DNA of 64,000 bases from Stenotrophomonas sp. ATCM1_4 (GTDB lineage Bacteria > Pseudomonadota > Gammaproteobacteria > Xanthomonadales > Xanthomonadaceae): positions 361,937 through 425,936 of the forward strand of contig NZ_QPFB01000001.1 in the NCBI RefSeq assembly GCF_004348115.1, given 5' to 3'. Each line of letters starts with the position of its first letter. Positions within the stretch are counted from its first letter, which is position 1. Shown here in pieces: positions 39,711 through 48,978 of this stretch. The position numbers and the translations under genes were made by a program. Below the pieces are notes generated by a model. It saw nothing but the letters and a program-made list of their open reading frames with translations. It made no database searches and was not told the DNA's origin.

Positions 39711-40152
39711 GTGGGGCCTTGCAGCCCCTGCCTTTTCTGCCCGAGCGACCGTCTACGGAACGCATCTGGTCGATATGGGGCTGCTGTGGTGATAACTGCA
39801 ATTGCCGGGAACGGCGGCATCATACCGCGTGCACTGCCCTTGCTTCTGCCAGGTATGGGAATCCTGCAGTCGAGCTCGCAGGTATGCAGGTGGCGGGGAC
39901 GCATGGCGGAGCATTCCCCGTGTCGTGCTCCAGGAAGTGCTGGAATCACGTGCGGGGACGGGCGCCGCTCGAGGGTAAGCAGCGGCAGGTCCGTGCTGCC
40001 CGGAGGGTGAAAGGCGGGTCAGAACAGGTCGGCATCCCGGATATGCGTCCCTGCGCATGCACGGCGGCGTGCCCGGGGCTTGCGGGGGGGCTGCAGGTGG
40101 GCATGGCATGTCGCCGGCCCGGCGCACCGGGCATCGCCGTGGCGCAGGCTGG
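39711..40152. other. Intergenic stretch without recognisable gene
   Basis: Between the SLC13-like gene and the hydrolase, both on the minus strand. Open frames here have no conserved motif or good start, and I see no RNA gene, operator or clear terminator. Confidence 0.5.
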
Positions 40153-40154
40153 AG

Positions 40155-41162
40155 CTACCTGGGCCCTGCATCGAGCAGCGTCTCGTCAAAGAACGAACGT
40201 GCCGATTCCGCGACCTCGACCTGTAGCCGCTCCCGGTCGATACCCGCTGGGTCACGGCAGAGCTCCGGCACAGAGCGAGCCATCGACGCGGGGCAGGGCG
40301 CCAGATAGACGTAGTGGTCCGCCCCGACGATGCCGCGCCATCCGCGCAGATTGCGCACGCCATGTCGTACGGCGAGTGCGTTCCAGCGGGGCTTGAGCAC
40401 AGTATCGGCCATCGCGGCATGCACGAAGACCGGTCGGGTAACGGCACCCAGAGACTCCTTGTCAAAGAAGACCGCCAACGGTGACATCACGAAGGCAGAG
40501 CGTATGCGCGGATCGGTAGTCTGCAGGCTCTGGTCGAAATGGATGGCCTTGCTCGGGGAGAGGACACACAGCTCCTCGTCTTGCGGGAACTGCGTGCAGT
40601 ACTTGGCGTGGTTCGCTCCATCGGGGGTGGCCCCCAACAGCAGCAGGCTGGTGTAGCCCCCCGCCGAGAATCCGGCGACACCGATCCGATCAGCATCGAT
40701 TCGCTCCCCCAGTTCGGGGGCCTTCATCAATGCATCCAGAAGGGCGGATATCTGCCACGCCCGACCCAATAGAACCCTGTCAGTGCCGAAGCCGCTCTGG
40801 TCGCGATAGCTGTCCCCGGCATGCTCGATCGCGGCAACGATGTAGCCGGCGCGGGCCAGCGATACTGCCAGCGGATGGTGACCGACAGCGCTTCCGCCAT
40901 GGCCGTGCGACAGCAGTACCAACGGATGCTTGCCGGGAGCTGTCGGCCGGGAAAACTCGCCTTCGATCTCGTAGGTGCCGACCTTTGTGGTCGCGGTGTC
41001 TTCGACGGTGGGATGGAAAATCATGGCGGGCATGACCGTGCCGGTCCGTGGCTCCTGCACTTCAATGGTGCGCAAGCCAACGCCGGTTCGTGCCTGGGCA
41101 AGTACGGACTGCACGCAGGCAAAGAGAACCACGAATAGAAAAAGGTGCGATCTGATACGCAT
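40155..41162 (-). CDS. Exported dienelactone-hydrolase-like alpha/beta hydrolase
   Basis: 335 residues. Signal peptide HLFLFVVLFACVQSVLAQ with cleavage after about residue 22. Alpha/beta hydrolase fold of the predicted dienelactone hydrolase group (COG4188): HPLVLLSHGHGGSAVG with the oxyanion segment, nucleophile Ser in IGVAGFSAGGYTSL, and ADHYVYLAPCP with a candidate catalytic His. Related secreted proteins include PET-hydrolase-like and platelet-activating-factor acetylhydrolase-like esterases. Substrate unknown. It stands alone on the minus strand, upstream neighbour a decayed EAL gene. Confidence 0.83.
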   Translation of the reverse strand: MRIRSHLFLFVVLFACVQSVLAQARTGVGLRTIEVQEPRTGTVMPAMIFHPTVEDTATTKVGTYEIEGEFSRPTAPGKHPLVLLSHGHGGSAVGHHPLAVSLARAGYIVAAIEHAGDSYRDQSGFGTDRVLLGRAWQISALLDALMKAPELGERIDADRIGVAGFSAGGYTSLLLLGATPDGANHAKYCTQFPQDEELCVLSPSKAIHFDQSLQTTDPRIRSAFVMSPLAVFFDKESLGAVTRPVFVHAAMADTVLKPRWNALAVRHGVRNLRGWRGIVGADHYVYLAPCPASMARSVPELCRDPAGIDRERLQVEVAESARSFFDETLLDAGPR

Positions 41163-41361
41163 TGCCGGTCATGCTCGGGATGGTGCACCGAGTAGAACTT
41201 CCTTCGCGTGGAAATGCGTGGGTCATTGGTCATTCGGCTGCGCGTGCCATCGAAGGCCGTGGGCGGGGATCACGCTCATCGTCAGCATTGGTGCCGGATG
41301 AGAGGCCAGTCGATCGGGGCGGGCAGTACGTCTGCTACCTTCGGATGCTGCACCCTGTCCG

Positions 41362-42555
41362 GTGTTTCGGTGTGTCCTGGCCTGTCGTGAGGTGTCCTGG
41401 GGACACGCATGGTCGATCGTGCCGCATGGCATACTTCTGGTGCTCTGCGCGATCGCGCTGATTGATGCTCCGATCGCCTGGGTACCCCGTTCGGCGCACC
41501 TGTTCCTGCTACCCCTTGCCGCCGGGGGGCGTCTACGTTCGAGGCGCGCGACCGGTATGGCTCGCTGCCATTTCCGCTTGCATGCCTGGGCATGTTCTCG
41601 GCATTTGCGATCGGGGCACTTGACCCGTTTGCCCCGAGGGTTTCACCTCCGCTGGAGGTGCGTGCCTGGGGGGCCAGGTTGAACGCGGCGTTCTCGATGG
41701 CCCTGCTGGTGGTGATCTTTGCGCTCTATCGCAACGAGATAGGCAAGCGTCTGCGTCTGGAGCGCGATCTTGCCCGCGCTGTCCGGAAGGGCCAGTTTGA
41801 AGTCCACTACCAGCCGCAGTTGCTCAGCACCGACGCCGTCATCGGCGCCGAAGCACTGGTGCGTTGGCGCCATCCATCCGGCACTCTGCTTTCGCCTGAT
41901 GCCTCTATCCCGCTGGCCAAGGACAGTGCCCTGATCTGTGATCTTGGCCTAGCGGTCCTTCGCCAGGGCTGCGATACCCTGCGTGACTGGTCGCGTGATC
42001 CGGCGACCCGCGCGCCGACGTTGGCGGTGAATGTCAGTCCGGTGCAGCTCCTGGACGATGAATTCCTGGGCGCCGCGTCCGCGCTAATACATTCCTCCGG
42101 GATGACCCGGGGCTGATGGAGTCCGAGCTGACCGAGTCGGCACTGTCTATGGACGCCGCGCCGATCATCGGTCGGATGATGGCATTCGAAAGAATGGGCA
42201 TCACCTGGGCGCTCGATGATTTCGGAACGGGCTATTCCTCGTTGTCCACCCTGCGCGCGCTGCCGGTCCGGAAACTGAAGATCGACAGGAGATTCGTTGA
42301 TGAGGCGGTCAACTAGGAGGGAACACGGCGCCTACTGGACAAGATCATCGAGATACCGCACGTGATGGAAATGGATGCACTGGCCGAAGGAGTGAAGACC
42401 GTTGAAAAGCGAGACCTGCTGGTCAGCCTGGGTTGCACCCGGTTCCAAGGGTATTTGTTCGCCCATCCGATGACCGGTACCGCGTTCAAGCAATGGTTGA
42501 TGGCTCGTCCCTGCCAGCACCCAACGGCATGTGGAGTGGGCTTGGCGAAGTAACG
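41362..42555 (+). pseudogene. Decayed membrane-anchored EAL-domain phosphodiesterase
   Basis: The EAL domain is readable in pieces. In the first frame: FEVHYQPQLLSTDAVIGAEALVRWRHP (divided here: FEVHYQPQLL, GAEALVRWRHP), [13 protein letters not shown], ending at TGA 42114-42116. A shift of frame near 42090-42100 restores [27 protein letters not shown] and [13 protein letters not shown], then an in-frame TAG at 42314-42316; the same frame continues with ALAEGVKTVEK and FQGYLFAHPM to 42553. The N-terminal membrane part (HGILLVLCAIALIDAP) is in yet another frame. One frameshift, one nonsense codon and a damaged N-terminus make it a pseudogene. Intact enzymes cleave cyclic di-GMP. Confidence 0.82.
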
Positions 42556-42797
42556 CGGGAGCCGGGGATCTCGCATGCCATGCAGATCGCGTCGCGCACA
42601 GAATGTTACTGCGCACCTGGAAGAAACTCAGTGGGCTTCCGGACGGCCCGCTGCGCCGGTGGCGTCTACCAGGCACAGCCTTGTCCCATGGACGCGGACG
42701 ACAGGGGGAGCAGGTCTGACTACAACCAATGGCACGGGTGCATGCGCAGCCTTCCACCTAGAATCGCGCTGCTTCCAGTTCCAGAAAGGATTAGGTC

Positions 42798-44000
42798 ATG
42801 GCTAGATCACGATGGACTTGCGTGGTCATGCTCTGCGCGTCGTTCGCCGCTGCAGCAGCGAAGGACGAGGCGAGAACGAAGGTCATCGTACTGGGGGTTG
42901 ACCATGCGGGGCAGCTCGTGGCTCCGGCGGACAGCCCGGCGCACCTGGCTGCGTTCCTCGCCCGTGCCGATCCCGATGCAATCTGTATCGAGCGGTCTCC
43001 GGAGGAGTTCGCCCGCAATAGCTATTACGAGTTCACCTATGAGATCCAGGACGTAGCGGTGCCCTTCGCAAGGGAGAATGGAATCGTGCTGTGCCCCGTT
43101 GACTGGCAGCCTTCAGCCGAGGATGCCAGGCTGGGATTTGATCTTGATCTGTCCTCCGTTCCGGAAGTAAGGCCCGAATCGGGCTACCAACAATTCCTCT
43201 CCTTTGCCGAGCCCGCCCAGCTGCGACGCACGTTGTTTCATGCCGACAATCCGGACAACACGCAGCGGATCGTGCATTGGGCAACAACGCCGGCAGTGAA
43301 GGCTGAGCACGACTTGCCACGGCGCATGTACCTGTATCGGACGTTCCTACAGGCCAAGCGTCTTGCAAGTGCTGCCAAGGCACGCCCCGGATCGACGGTG
43401 GTCCTGATCGTTGGTGAGTTTCATAAGCGCGACATAGAGAGCATCTTGTCCACGGATGCAGGGATCGAGATCGTTCAGCCGTCGGCACTCGGGAATCCCA
43501 CCCGGAGCGAGCTGGCGGCGGCGTGGCGGCGTGACCACTACGCCGCCATCGCCACATTCAACCTGCTCGGCGTGCAGGCTGACACCGGCAACATCGACCA
43601 TGAGTACGTGGGCAACGCACTGATCTCACTGGAAAAGCATGGGCAGACCCCGGAGACCCGGCTGCTTCAGGCGCGCGCGGCCCTGTTGGCCGGACGGATG
43701 GGCGCGGCCGAAGCGATCGACGTGTATCAGCGGGTGGCCCAGCAGGCGGGAACTGCCGCCTTCACCTGGACGGGGGTTCAGGATCGGACGCGATTGGATT
43801 CCTACTTCGACCCATTTGGAAATCTGACTGTTCGGCAACGCGCGCTGCTGGAAGTAGCCCGTGAGCGGGCCAGGCTGGGGGATGCCGACCAGAGTGACCT
43901 CAGGCGGAAGATTAGTAGCGAGCTCAGTACGCGTCAGGCCATCCAGCTTGCTGCTTACTGGGATCGCTATATCTCAGGGTCCGGGCAGACAGGAGGCTAG
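42798..44000 (+). CDS. Exported protein of unknown function, TraB/Tiki-like start
   Basis: 400 residues. N-terminal signal-like segment RSRWTCVVMLCASFAAAAAK. The next part, KVIVLGVDHAGQL and then PDAICIERSPEEFARNSYYEF, resembles the first strand and the acidic strand of the TraB/PrgY/Tiki and DUF5694 clan (G-x-x-H followed by an I-E-R strand), with VVLIVGEFHKRDIESIL as a possible third clan motif. The C-terminal 130 residues are helical (QARAALLAGRMGAAEAIDVY), perhaps TPR-like. The clan assignment is my inference and no activity can be claimed. It lies alone between the EAL pseudogene and eptA, which faces it. Confidence 0.65.
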   Translation: MARSRWTCVVMLCASFAAAAAKDEARTKVIVLGVDHAGQLVAPADSPAHLAAFLARADPDAICIERSPEEFARNSYYEFTYEIQDVAVPFARENGIVLCPVDWQPSAEDARLGFDLDLSSVPEVRPESGYQQFLSFAEPAQLRRTLFHADNPDNTQRIVHWATTPAVKAEHDLPRRMYLYRTFLQAKRLASAAKARPGSTVVLIVGEFHKRDIESILSTDAGIEIVQPSALGNPTRSELAAAWRRDHYAAIATFNLLGVQADTGNIDHEYVGNALISLEKHGQTPETRLLQARAALLAGRMGAAEAIDVYQRVAQQAGTAAFTWTGVQDRTRLDSYFDPFGNLTVRQRALLEVARERARLGDADQSDLRRKISSELSTRQAIQLAAYWDRYISGSGQTGG

Positions 44001-44187
44001 GCGGCCGTGTCACGGGCGCCGTCCCACGCCAGGCATGCGAATGCCGTCGGGCGAAGTGGGTATGGCCACACCCGCAGGGGCTGCGCTGGCCGCAGCCGCC
44101 GGCACGTTCTTCCGCGCCGCCTGGATCACGGCGCCTGACCCGCGGGCGGGATCGCGGCTTCCCGCCGTACGGCCGCGGCTTGTCCGC

Positions 44188-45831
44188 CTAGGTTCTGCAG
44201 GGCGCAAAGGCATCCAGCGTCGGTTGGTAGACCGCGCTCTGGACGTCGAATAGCCCTAGCATCGAGTGGTAGACGTTGTCGTGGCTGTATGCATTGTGCA
44301 TGGCGTTCCGACGCAGGCAGGCGTGGTCCAGTGCGGCGTTCTGCAGGAACTGCGGCGATAACCACATGATCATCGGGATGTGGGTCTGCTCGCGTGGCGC
44401 GATCGCATAGGGCGTGCCATGCAGGTACATGCCGCGCTCGCCCAATGATTCCCCGTGGTCGGAGACGTAGACCAGCGCAACGTCGCGTTCATCGGAGTAG
44501 TGCTGCAGTAGCGCTATGGTCCGGCCGAGCATCTCGTCCGTCTGCAGCAGCGTATTGTCATACGTGTTCGTCAGCTCCTCCCTGCTGCACCTGTGGATCT
44601 GGTTGCTGTCGCAGGTCGGGATGAAGACCCGATTGTGTCGCGGATAGCGCTCGAAGTACGTTGGCCCGTGGCTCCCGAGTTGGTGCAGCACCACCAGGGC
44701 ATCTCCATGCATGGTGTCGATTCGTGCCTGGAGCCCATGCAGCAGCACGCTGTCATGGCAGGTTCCATCCTTGTTTGGGCAATCGCCAGCGATCTCCATG
44801 CGTGGCATGTCCTCGGTGAAGATGCGATCACAGACGCCCTTGCAGCCGCCGTTGTTGTTGTTCCGCCACAGAACCTCAACTCCGGCGCGTTGGAGGATGT
44901 CGAGCAGGTTCTCCTCAGATGCGGCACGTGCGCCGTCGTAGTCCGAACGGCCCATGCGCGAGAACATGCATGGAATGGAGATCGCCGTGGCCGTGCCGCA
45001 GGACGATACATTCCTGAAGCTGATGATGTCCGAATGCCGGGATAGGGAAGGATTAGTTGGGCGAGGATAGCCATTGATCTGGAAATTCTGCGCCCGGGCC
45101 GTCTCGCCGACCACCACAATCACTAGCTTTGGTCGGGCGGCAGGGGAGCGGGGAAGGCGAATGGCATCCTCGCCGACGCGCTGCAGGGGCTGCCGTTTTG
45201 CATCATGGTTGCTCGTCAGGTAGCCATGTGCATGGCGGACAACATTCAGGGGGAGGACGAGGTCGCGGATATGACGATTGTTGCGGAGTAGGGACGCATA
45301 GTCTTTGTAGAATCCCAGCGAAATAATGGAAACAGTCATCGCGGAGACGAGAATGCTGCCGGTCCACCACAGCGCAGTTCGCGACAGGCTGGCGTTCCTG
45401 GCCTTGGACAGGGCGAGCATCGTCGCGGGAAGCACGCCGAGCCCGATGATCGTCAGCAGCAGTGGAAGCGAAATGTAGGACGCCAGCTCTGCCTGGTTCG
45501 TCTCGAAGAAGTTCTGAACCATGCTGCGGTCGATCAGTACGTTATAGTGCAGCATGAAGTAGCTGCAGCCCGCGCTGATGATGATGAGCAGCGCCAGTAG
45601 CGGCTTGCGCAGATAGGGGACGAGCAGTATCGGCGTCAGCAGAATATTGAAGGCGAAGAAAAGAAAGATCGGAAGGCTCAGGAAGAAGAAGAAGCTATGC
45701 GGATCATGGATTTCAATGGCGGCCGTGAGCGCCTTCCAAAGGGCGGGATTGCCGATGCTGGTGAAGAATAGTGCGACTATCCAGCCAAGCTGGATCGGAT
45801 GCAGGCGCAAGGATGTCAGGCGATGAAGCAC
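44188..45831 (-). CDS. eptA: Phosphoethanolamine transferase (EptA-type)
   Basis: About 547 residues from GTG 45831, with GGAA 6 bases before; TTG 45843 is an alternative. Five N-terminal membrane segments (IQLGWIVALFFTSIGN, SFFFFLSLPIFLFFAFNILL, LLALLIIISAGCSYFML and others), then a periplasmic sulfatase-fold domain. The metal and nucleophile motifs are present: VVGETARAQNF with the metal Glu, SSCGTATAISIPCMFS with the Thr nucleophile, VLHQLGSHGPTYF and YVSDHGESLGE. Paired Cys as in EptA/MCR proteins. It moves phosphoethanolamine from phosphatidylethanolamine to lipid A, lowering polymyxin binding. Divergent from a two-component system; dgkA, which recycles the diacylglycerol product, follows that system. 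Confidence 0.93.
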   Translation of the reverse strand: MLHRLTSLRLHPIQLGWIVALFFTSIGNPALWKALTAAIEIHDPHSFFFFLSLPIFLFFAFNILLTPILLVPYLRKPLLALLIIISAGCSYFMLHYNVLIDRSMVQNFFETNQAELASYISLPLLLTIIGLGVLPATMLALSKARNASLSRTALWWTGSILVSAMTVSIISLGFYKDYASLLRNNRHIRDLVLPLNVVRHAHGYLTSNHDAKRQPLQRVGEDAIRLPRSPAARPKLVIVVVGETARAQNFQINGYPRPTNPSLSRHSDIISFRNVSSCGTATAISIPCMFSRMGRSDYDGARAASEENLLDILQRAGVEVLWRNNNNGGCKGVCDRIFTEDMPRMEIAGDCPNKDGTCHDSVLLHGLQARIDTMHGDALVVLHQLGSHGPTYFERYPRHNRVFIPTCDSNQIHRCSREELTNTYDNTLLQTDEMLGRTIALLQHYSDERDVALVYVSDHGESLGERGMYLHGTPYAIAPREQTHIPMIMWLSPQFLQNAALDHACLRRNAMHNAYSHDNVYHSMLGLFDVQSAVYQPTLDAFAPCRT

Positions 45832-45877
45832 GCACGGTTCCAATGAACAGAAAGTCCGCGCAGTCTCGAGAAGCCAT

Positions 45878-45894
45878 TGTCAGGAAGTCGTCAG
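45878..45894 (-). promoter_or_regulatory. Direct-repeat response-regulator box before eptA
   Basis: On the minus strand the sequence is CTGACG, five bases ACTTC, then CTGACA: two hexamers at an 11-base period, the usual form of OmpR-family binding sites. The same arrangement (CTGACA-N5-CTGACA) is found at 48070-48086 before dgkA. It lies between eptA and the response regulator gene. Confidence 0.65.
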
Positions 45895-45908
45895 TCGATT
45901 GTTCGCCG

Positions 45909-46604
45909 ATGATCCGGTTACTCATCATTGAGGACAACCCGGAGTTGGTGGCGAATCTGTATGCGTTCTTCGAACCTCTGGGATACCTCTTGGATGATGC
46001 GCGCGATGGTGCTTCCGGCCTGAGGATGGCTACACAGAACGACTACGACGCTATTCTCCTGGATCTGATGTTGCCGCGGCTGGATGGTATGGCCCTGTGC
46101 CGTAGGCTGCGGGAGGAGTTCCAGGATCCCGTCCCGGTTTTGATGTTGACAGCACGGGACCCCGTGGATGATCGGGTCCAAGGGTTTGAAGCGGGAGCCG
46201 ACGACTATCTTGTAAAGCCCTTCTCATTGAAGGAGCTCGATGCGCGCATCAAGGCTCTGGTTCGTAGGGCGCAGGGAAAGCATGTGCAGGGGGAGCTGGT
46301 CTGGGGGGACCTACAGGTAGATAGCCGCGTTCCCCGAGCGGTGCGCGAAGGGCATGTCGTCACCTTGACGCCGAGCACTCACAAGCTCCTGCTTCGTTTG
46401 GTCCGCGCTGCTCCTGATGTTGTCAGGAAGCAGGAGATGGAGTACTTGCTCTGGGGTGAGGAACCGCCGGAAGGCGGCGCTTTGCGAATGCATATCCATG
46501 AGCTTCGTCAGTGCATCGACAGGGGCTTCTCCAGTGCCCTTGTCGAAACTGTTCATGGGGTGGGCTGGCGGCTTCACGCCTCTGTGAAGGCCGTGCGGGA
46601 ATGA
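45909..46604 (+). CDS. OmpR-family response regulator of the eptA module
   Basis: 231 residues from ATG 45909. Receiver: IIEDNPELV, phosphoacceptor Asp52 in ILLDLMLPRLDG, Thr in MLTARDPVDD, Lys in YLVKPFS. DNA-binding wing helix about 135-225 with THKLLLRLVRAAPDVVRKQEMEYLLWG and LRMHIHELRQCIDRG. An ATG at 45843 would lengthen it but would place the shared direct-repeat box inside the gene, so the shorter form is preferred. The sensor kinase begins 19 bases downstream. PmrA/ColR-like in context; exact orthology not settled. Confidence 0.92.
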   Translation: MIRLLIIEDNPELVANLYAFFEPLGYLLDDARDGASGLRMATQNDYDAILLDLMLPRLDGMALCRRLREEFQDPVPVLMLTARDPVDDRVQGFEAGADDYLVKPFSLKELDARIKALVRRAQGKHVQGELVWGDLQVDSRVPRAVREGHVVTLTPSTHKLLLRLVRAAPDVVRKQEMEYLLWGEEPPEGGALRMHIHELRQCIDRGFSSALVETVHGVGWRLHASVKAVRE

Positions 46605-46623
46605 GTGGGGTAGAAGTCTCACC

Positions 46624-47856
46624 ATGAAAGGCATCTTTCGCCAGGTGACGCTGAAGACGCGCATCACGATTTCGTTCGTGCTGCTGATGGTGGGCGTCAT
46701 GGGGGTAGTAGTCGCAGCCGAGCAGCTTGACTACGATGATCTGAGAGCCTACGTGATATCGAAAGGGCTTCATGGTGAAGCGCTGCAGATTGAGGGCGAC
46801 ATAACCAAGGGTTTGCAGCCGAGCATGAAAGCAGGCAGTAGGCTCTATGATTCGCGGTCGGTACCAAGCACCTTGCTTCAATACCAGCCGGGCTACCATA
46901 ACGTCGAGCAGCCTGATGTATGGCACTTGCTGGTCTTCGACTTGAATGGAGAGCGGTACTACCTTTTGCAGGATGCTGAGCGATATGCATATCTTGAGCA
47001 TGTAATAGATGCCTACGCGGCTGTTGTCATACTCTTTTGCATATTCTGTGCGTTCTGGATTGGCAGATTGACCGCAGCACGGGTTATTTCCCCCATCACG
47101 CGCTTGGCCGAGGCCGTTCAAGGCAAGCAAATGCCGTTTCCATTTCAGGACGCGCGTGATGAGATTGGTGTGTTGGCACGTGCCTTCGCAAAGCATAGCG
47201 ACGAGGCTGAGCAGTTCCTGCAGCGCGAGCGGTGCTTTGCTGGTGACGCGAGTCATGAGCTGAGAACACCATTGGCGATCATCGCCGGCGCAGCAGAAAC
47301 AATCGTGCACCAACTGCCTGCAGGGAGCCATCTGATCGCGAGCAGCGAGCGGATCCTGCGTACTACGCATGAGATGCAGCGACAGCTTGCTTGCTTGCTG
47401 CTGCTATCACGTGATCCTCATGGATTGGTTAGGACTGAGATTCTTCTGAATCCGCTGATTGAGGAGTGCATGCTGCGTTGCGAACCCTGGTTGGAAAGAA
47501 AGCCCGTAGCCCTGGTGCTTGATGCCGTGGGAGAGTCAAGGCTGCATACCAATGCGGAACTGGCACGCAGTGTTGTCTGGAATCTCGTGAGGAATGCCTG
47601 CCAGTACACGGACGAGGGTGAGGTCCGTATAGTTCTCAGGGGTGGCCGGCTTACGATATCTGATACTGGCCCCGGTCTTCCGCCAAGTATTGACCCCCGC
47701 CATTTCGAGCGATTCCTCGCTGGTTCGCAGCAAAGTGGCGAGGGCCTTGGTCTTTCGATCGTACAGCGTATCGTCGAGCATCTTGGTTGGCGGATGACGG
47801 TGAAAAGCTCGGACACGGGCTGTTGCTTCACGCTCGATATGAGCGGAGCGACGTAA
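46624..47856 (+). CDS. Sensor histidine kinase of the eptA module
   Basis: 410 residues. Membrane helix ISFVLLMVGVMGVVVAA (about 15-31), a short periplasmic domain (about 32-135), second helix AAVVILFCIFCAFWIG, HAMP region PITRLAEAVQG, H box DASHELRTPLAIIAG with His211, N box VVWNLVRNACQYTDEGE, then ISDTGPGLP and GEGLGLSIVQRIVEH. Small periplasmic sensor domains of this type detect cations, acid pH or antimicrobial peptides in PmrB/ColS-like kinases; the signal here is unknown. It lies 19 bases after the regulator gene in the same operon. Confidence 0.93.
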   Translation: MKGIFRQVTLKTRITISFVLLMVGVMGVVVAAEQLDYDDLRAYVISKGLHGEALQIEGDITKGLQPSMKAGSRLYDSRSVPSTLLQYQPGYHNVEQPDVWHLLVFDLNGERYYLLQDAERYAYLEHVIDAYAAVVILFCIFCAFWIGRLTAARVISPITRLAEAVQGKQMPFPFQDARDEIGVLARAFAKHSDEAEQFLQRERCFAGDASHELRTPLAIIAGAAETIVHQLPAGSHLIASSERILRTTHEMQRQLACLLLLSRDPHGLVRTEILLNPLIEECMLRCEPWLERKPVALVLDAVGESRLHTNAELARSVVWNLVRNACQYTDEGEVRIVLRGGRLTISDTGPGLPPSIDPRHFERFLAGSQQSGEGLGLSIVQRIVEHLGWRMTVKSSDTGCCFTLDMSGAT

Positions 47857-48069
47857 GCATCGATTCCAATGTCATGCGGCGTCGGGGCGGGCGAGGTCGA
47901 ACTATCGTGCCGGAGGTGTCCAGTCGGGCACTCGTGCTGTGCATGAGGCCACCCGGTCAGGCGGGCCAACCGGATGGTAAAAAACTTTCGCTTGCGTCGT
48001 TCATTGGCTGATGTATATCGCGCAGGCATGGCGGCCTGGGCGCCGATAGTTTCCTGACGAGTATCGGGT

Positions 48070-48086
48070 CTGACAAGGTCCTGACA
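48070..48086 (+). promoter_or_regulatory. Direct-repeat response-regulator box before dgkA
   Basis: CTGACA, five bases AGGTC, then CTGACA: a perfect hexamer direct repeat at 11-base period, 47 bases before the dgkA start. A third related hexamer CTGACG is at 48054-48059. It matches the box before eptA (minus strand, 45878-45894), so the same regulator probably acts on both genes. Confidence 0.65.
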
Positions 48087-48132
48087 TCGAGATTCGCACA
48101 CTGTGCCTTTGGGAGCGGGCAGGAGAAGTCGG

Positions 48133-48525
48133 ATGAAAGCATCGGAGTCTGCGAAAGAAGGCAAGTTCGAGCACGGGAGATCTGGCGTCAAACGGATCAT
48201 CCATACGGCTCTGTATTCGCGGGATGGCTTTGTCGCAGCCTTTAGAAGCGAGGCGGCATTTCGTCAGCTTCTGGCTCTGCACGGTGCGTTGATACTCGGT
48301 GCATTTGTATTGGAGATCAATGCCTTCGAGCGTGCGATGCTGCTTGCAGTGTGCTTCATAAGCCTGCTGGTGGAGCTTCTCAACTCCGCCATAGAAGCAG
48401 TTGTTGACCGCATTTCGCTGGAGATCCATCCACTCTCCAAGCGTGCAAAGGACATGGGTAGCGCGGCGCAGGCCGTGGCGCTGACGATGGTTGCTACCGT
48501 GTGGGGGTTGGTTCTGTTGGCGTGA
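48133..48525 (+). CDS. dgkA: Diacylglycerol kinase
   Basis: 130 residues from ATG 48133 with AGGAG 9 bases upstream. Three membrane segments; the catalytic helix ELLNSAIEAVVDRIS holds the conserved E-x2-N-x3-E pattern, and RSEAAFRQ is the amphipathic N-terminal helix. It phosphorylates diacylglycerol to phosphatidic acid at the inner membrane. EptA releases diacylglycerol each time it modifies lipid A, so control by the same box gives a simple recycling loop. It lies 276 bases after the sensor kinase with its own promoter region. Confidence 0.95.
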   Translation: MKASESAKEGKFEHGRSGVKRIIHTALYSRDGFVAAFRSEAAFRQLLALHGALILGAFVLEINAFERAMLLAVCFISLLVELLNSAIEAVVDRISLEIHPLSKRAKDMGSAAQAVALTMVATVWGLVLLA

Positions 48526-48975
48526 AGGACCGGGGCTACTCTGATGAATGCAAGTCCCGGTGAGGCGTTCTGCATGATGCTGACCGGCTTTTGGAATGGT
48601 CCGTAGGAGCGTTAGTAACATGCACCAACGTTGGGTGCTGACGTCTCCTGTTGGTGATTCTGGAAGCAAGCATCCGTGCTTTGAGACGATCCCGCAAAGG
48701 GGCGTGTCTGGATTTCTAGGTTAACGGTACTTTGAATCGCCTTGGTTTGAAGCCGGCCATCATTCGGGACCATGTCCGCTCCTGGCGGCTGGGTGTCATG
48801 CGACCCATAGCAGCCATTGGTGCGGCCGCCGAGCCTACCGCTGGGTCCGGTTGTACGCTGGGTTGTTAGCCGGACCCAGCGGCCCTAAGATCGAGCTGTA
48901 TCAAGGGGAAAGCCCGCCATACGGTGCTTTGTGGATAAGTCGTATAACCGGACCCACGGGTCCGTCTATTAGGTA
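48526..48975. other. Non-coding stretch with inverted repeats before the cassettes
   Basis: No gene seen. A 13-bp inverted repeat CCGCTGGGTCCGG (48838-48850) / CCGGACCCAGCGG (48870-48882) spaces a 19-base loop, and a shorter CGGACCC / GGGTCCG hairpin lies at 48949-48964 right before the first cassette core site. GTCCGCTCCTGGC (48774-48786) recurs at 50214-50226. It may hold a degraded recombination site or cassette ends. Confidence 0.5.
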
Positions 48976-48978
48976 GTT

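Noticed and set aside
39689..40396. Plus-strand open frame of 235 codons between the SLC13-like and hydrolase genes
   Set aside because: Low-complexity composition, poor start and overlap with the 3' end of the hydrolase gene.
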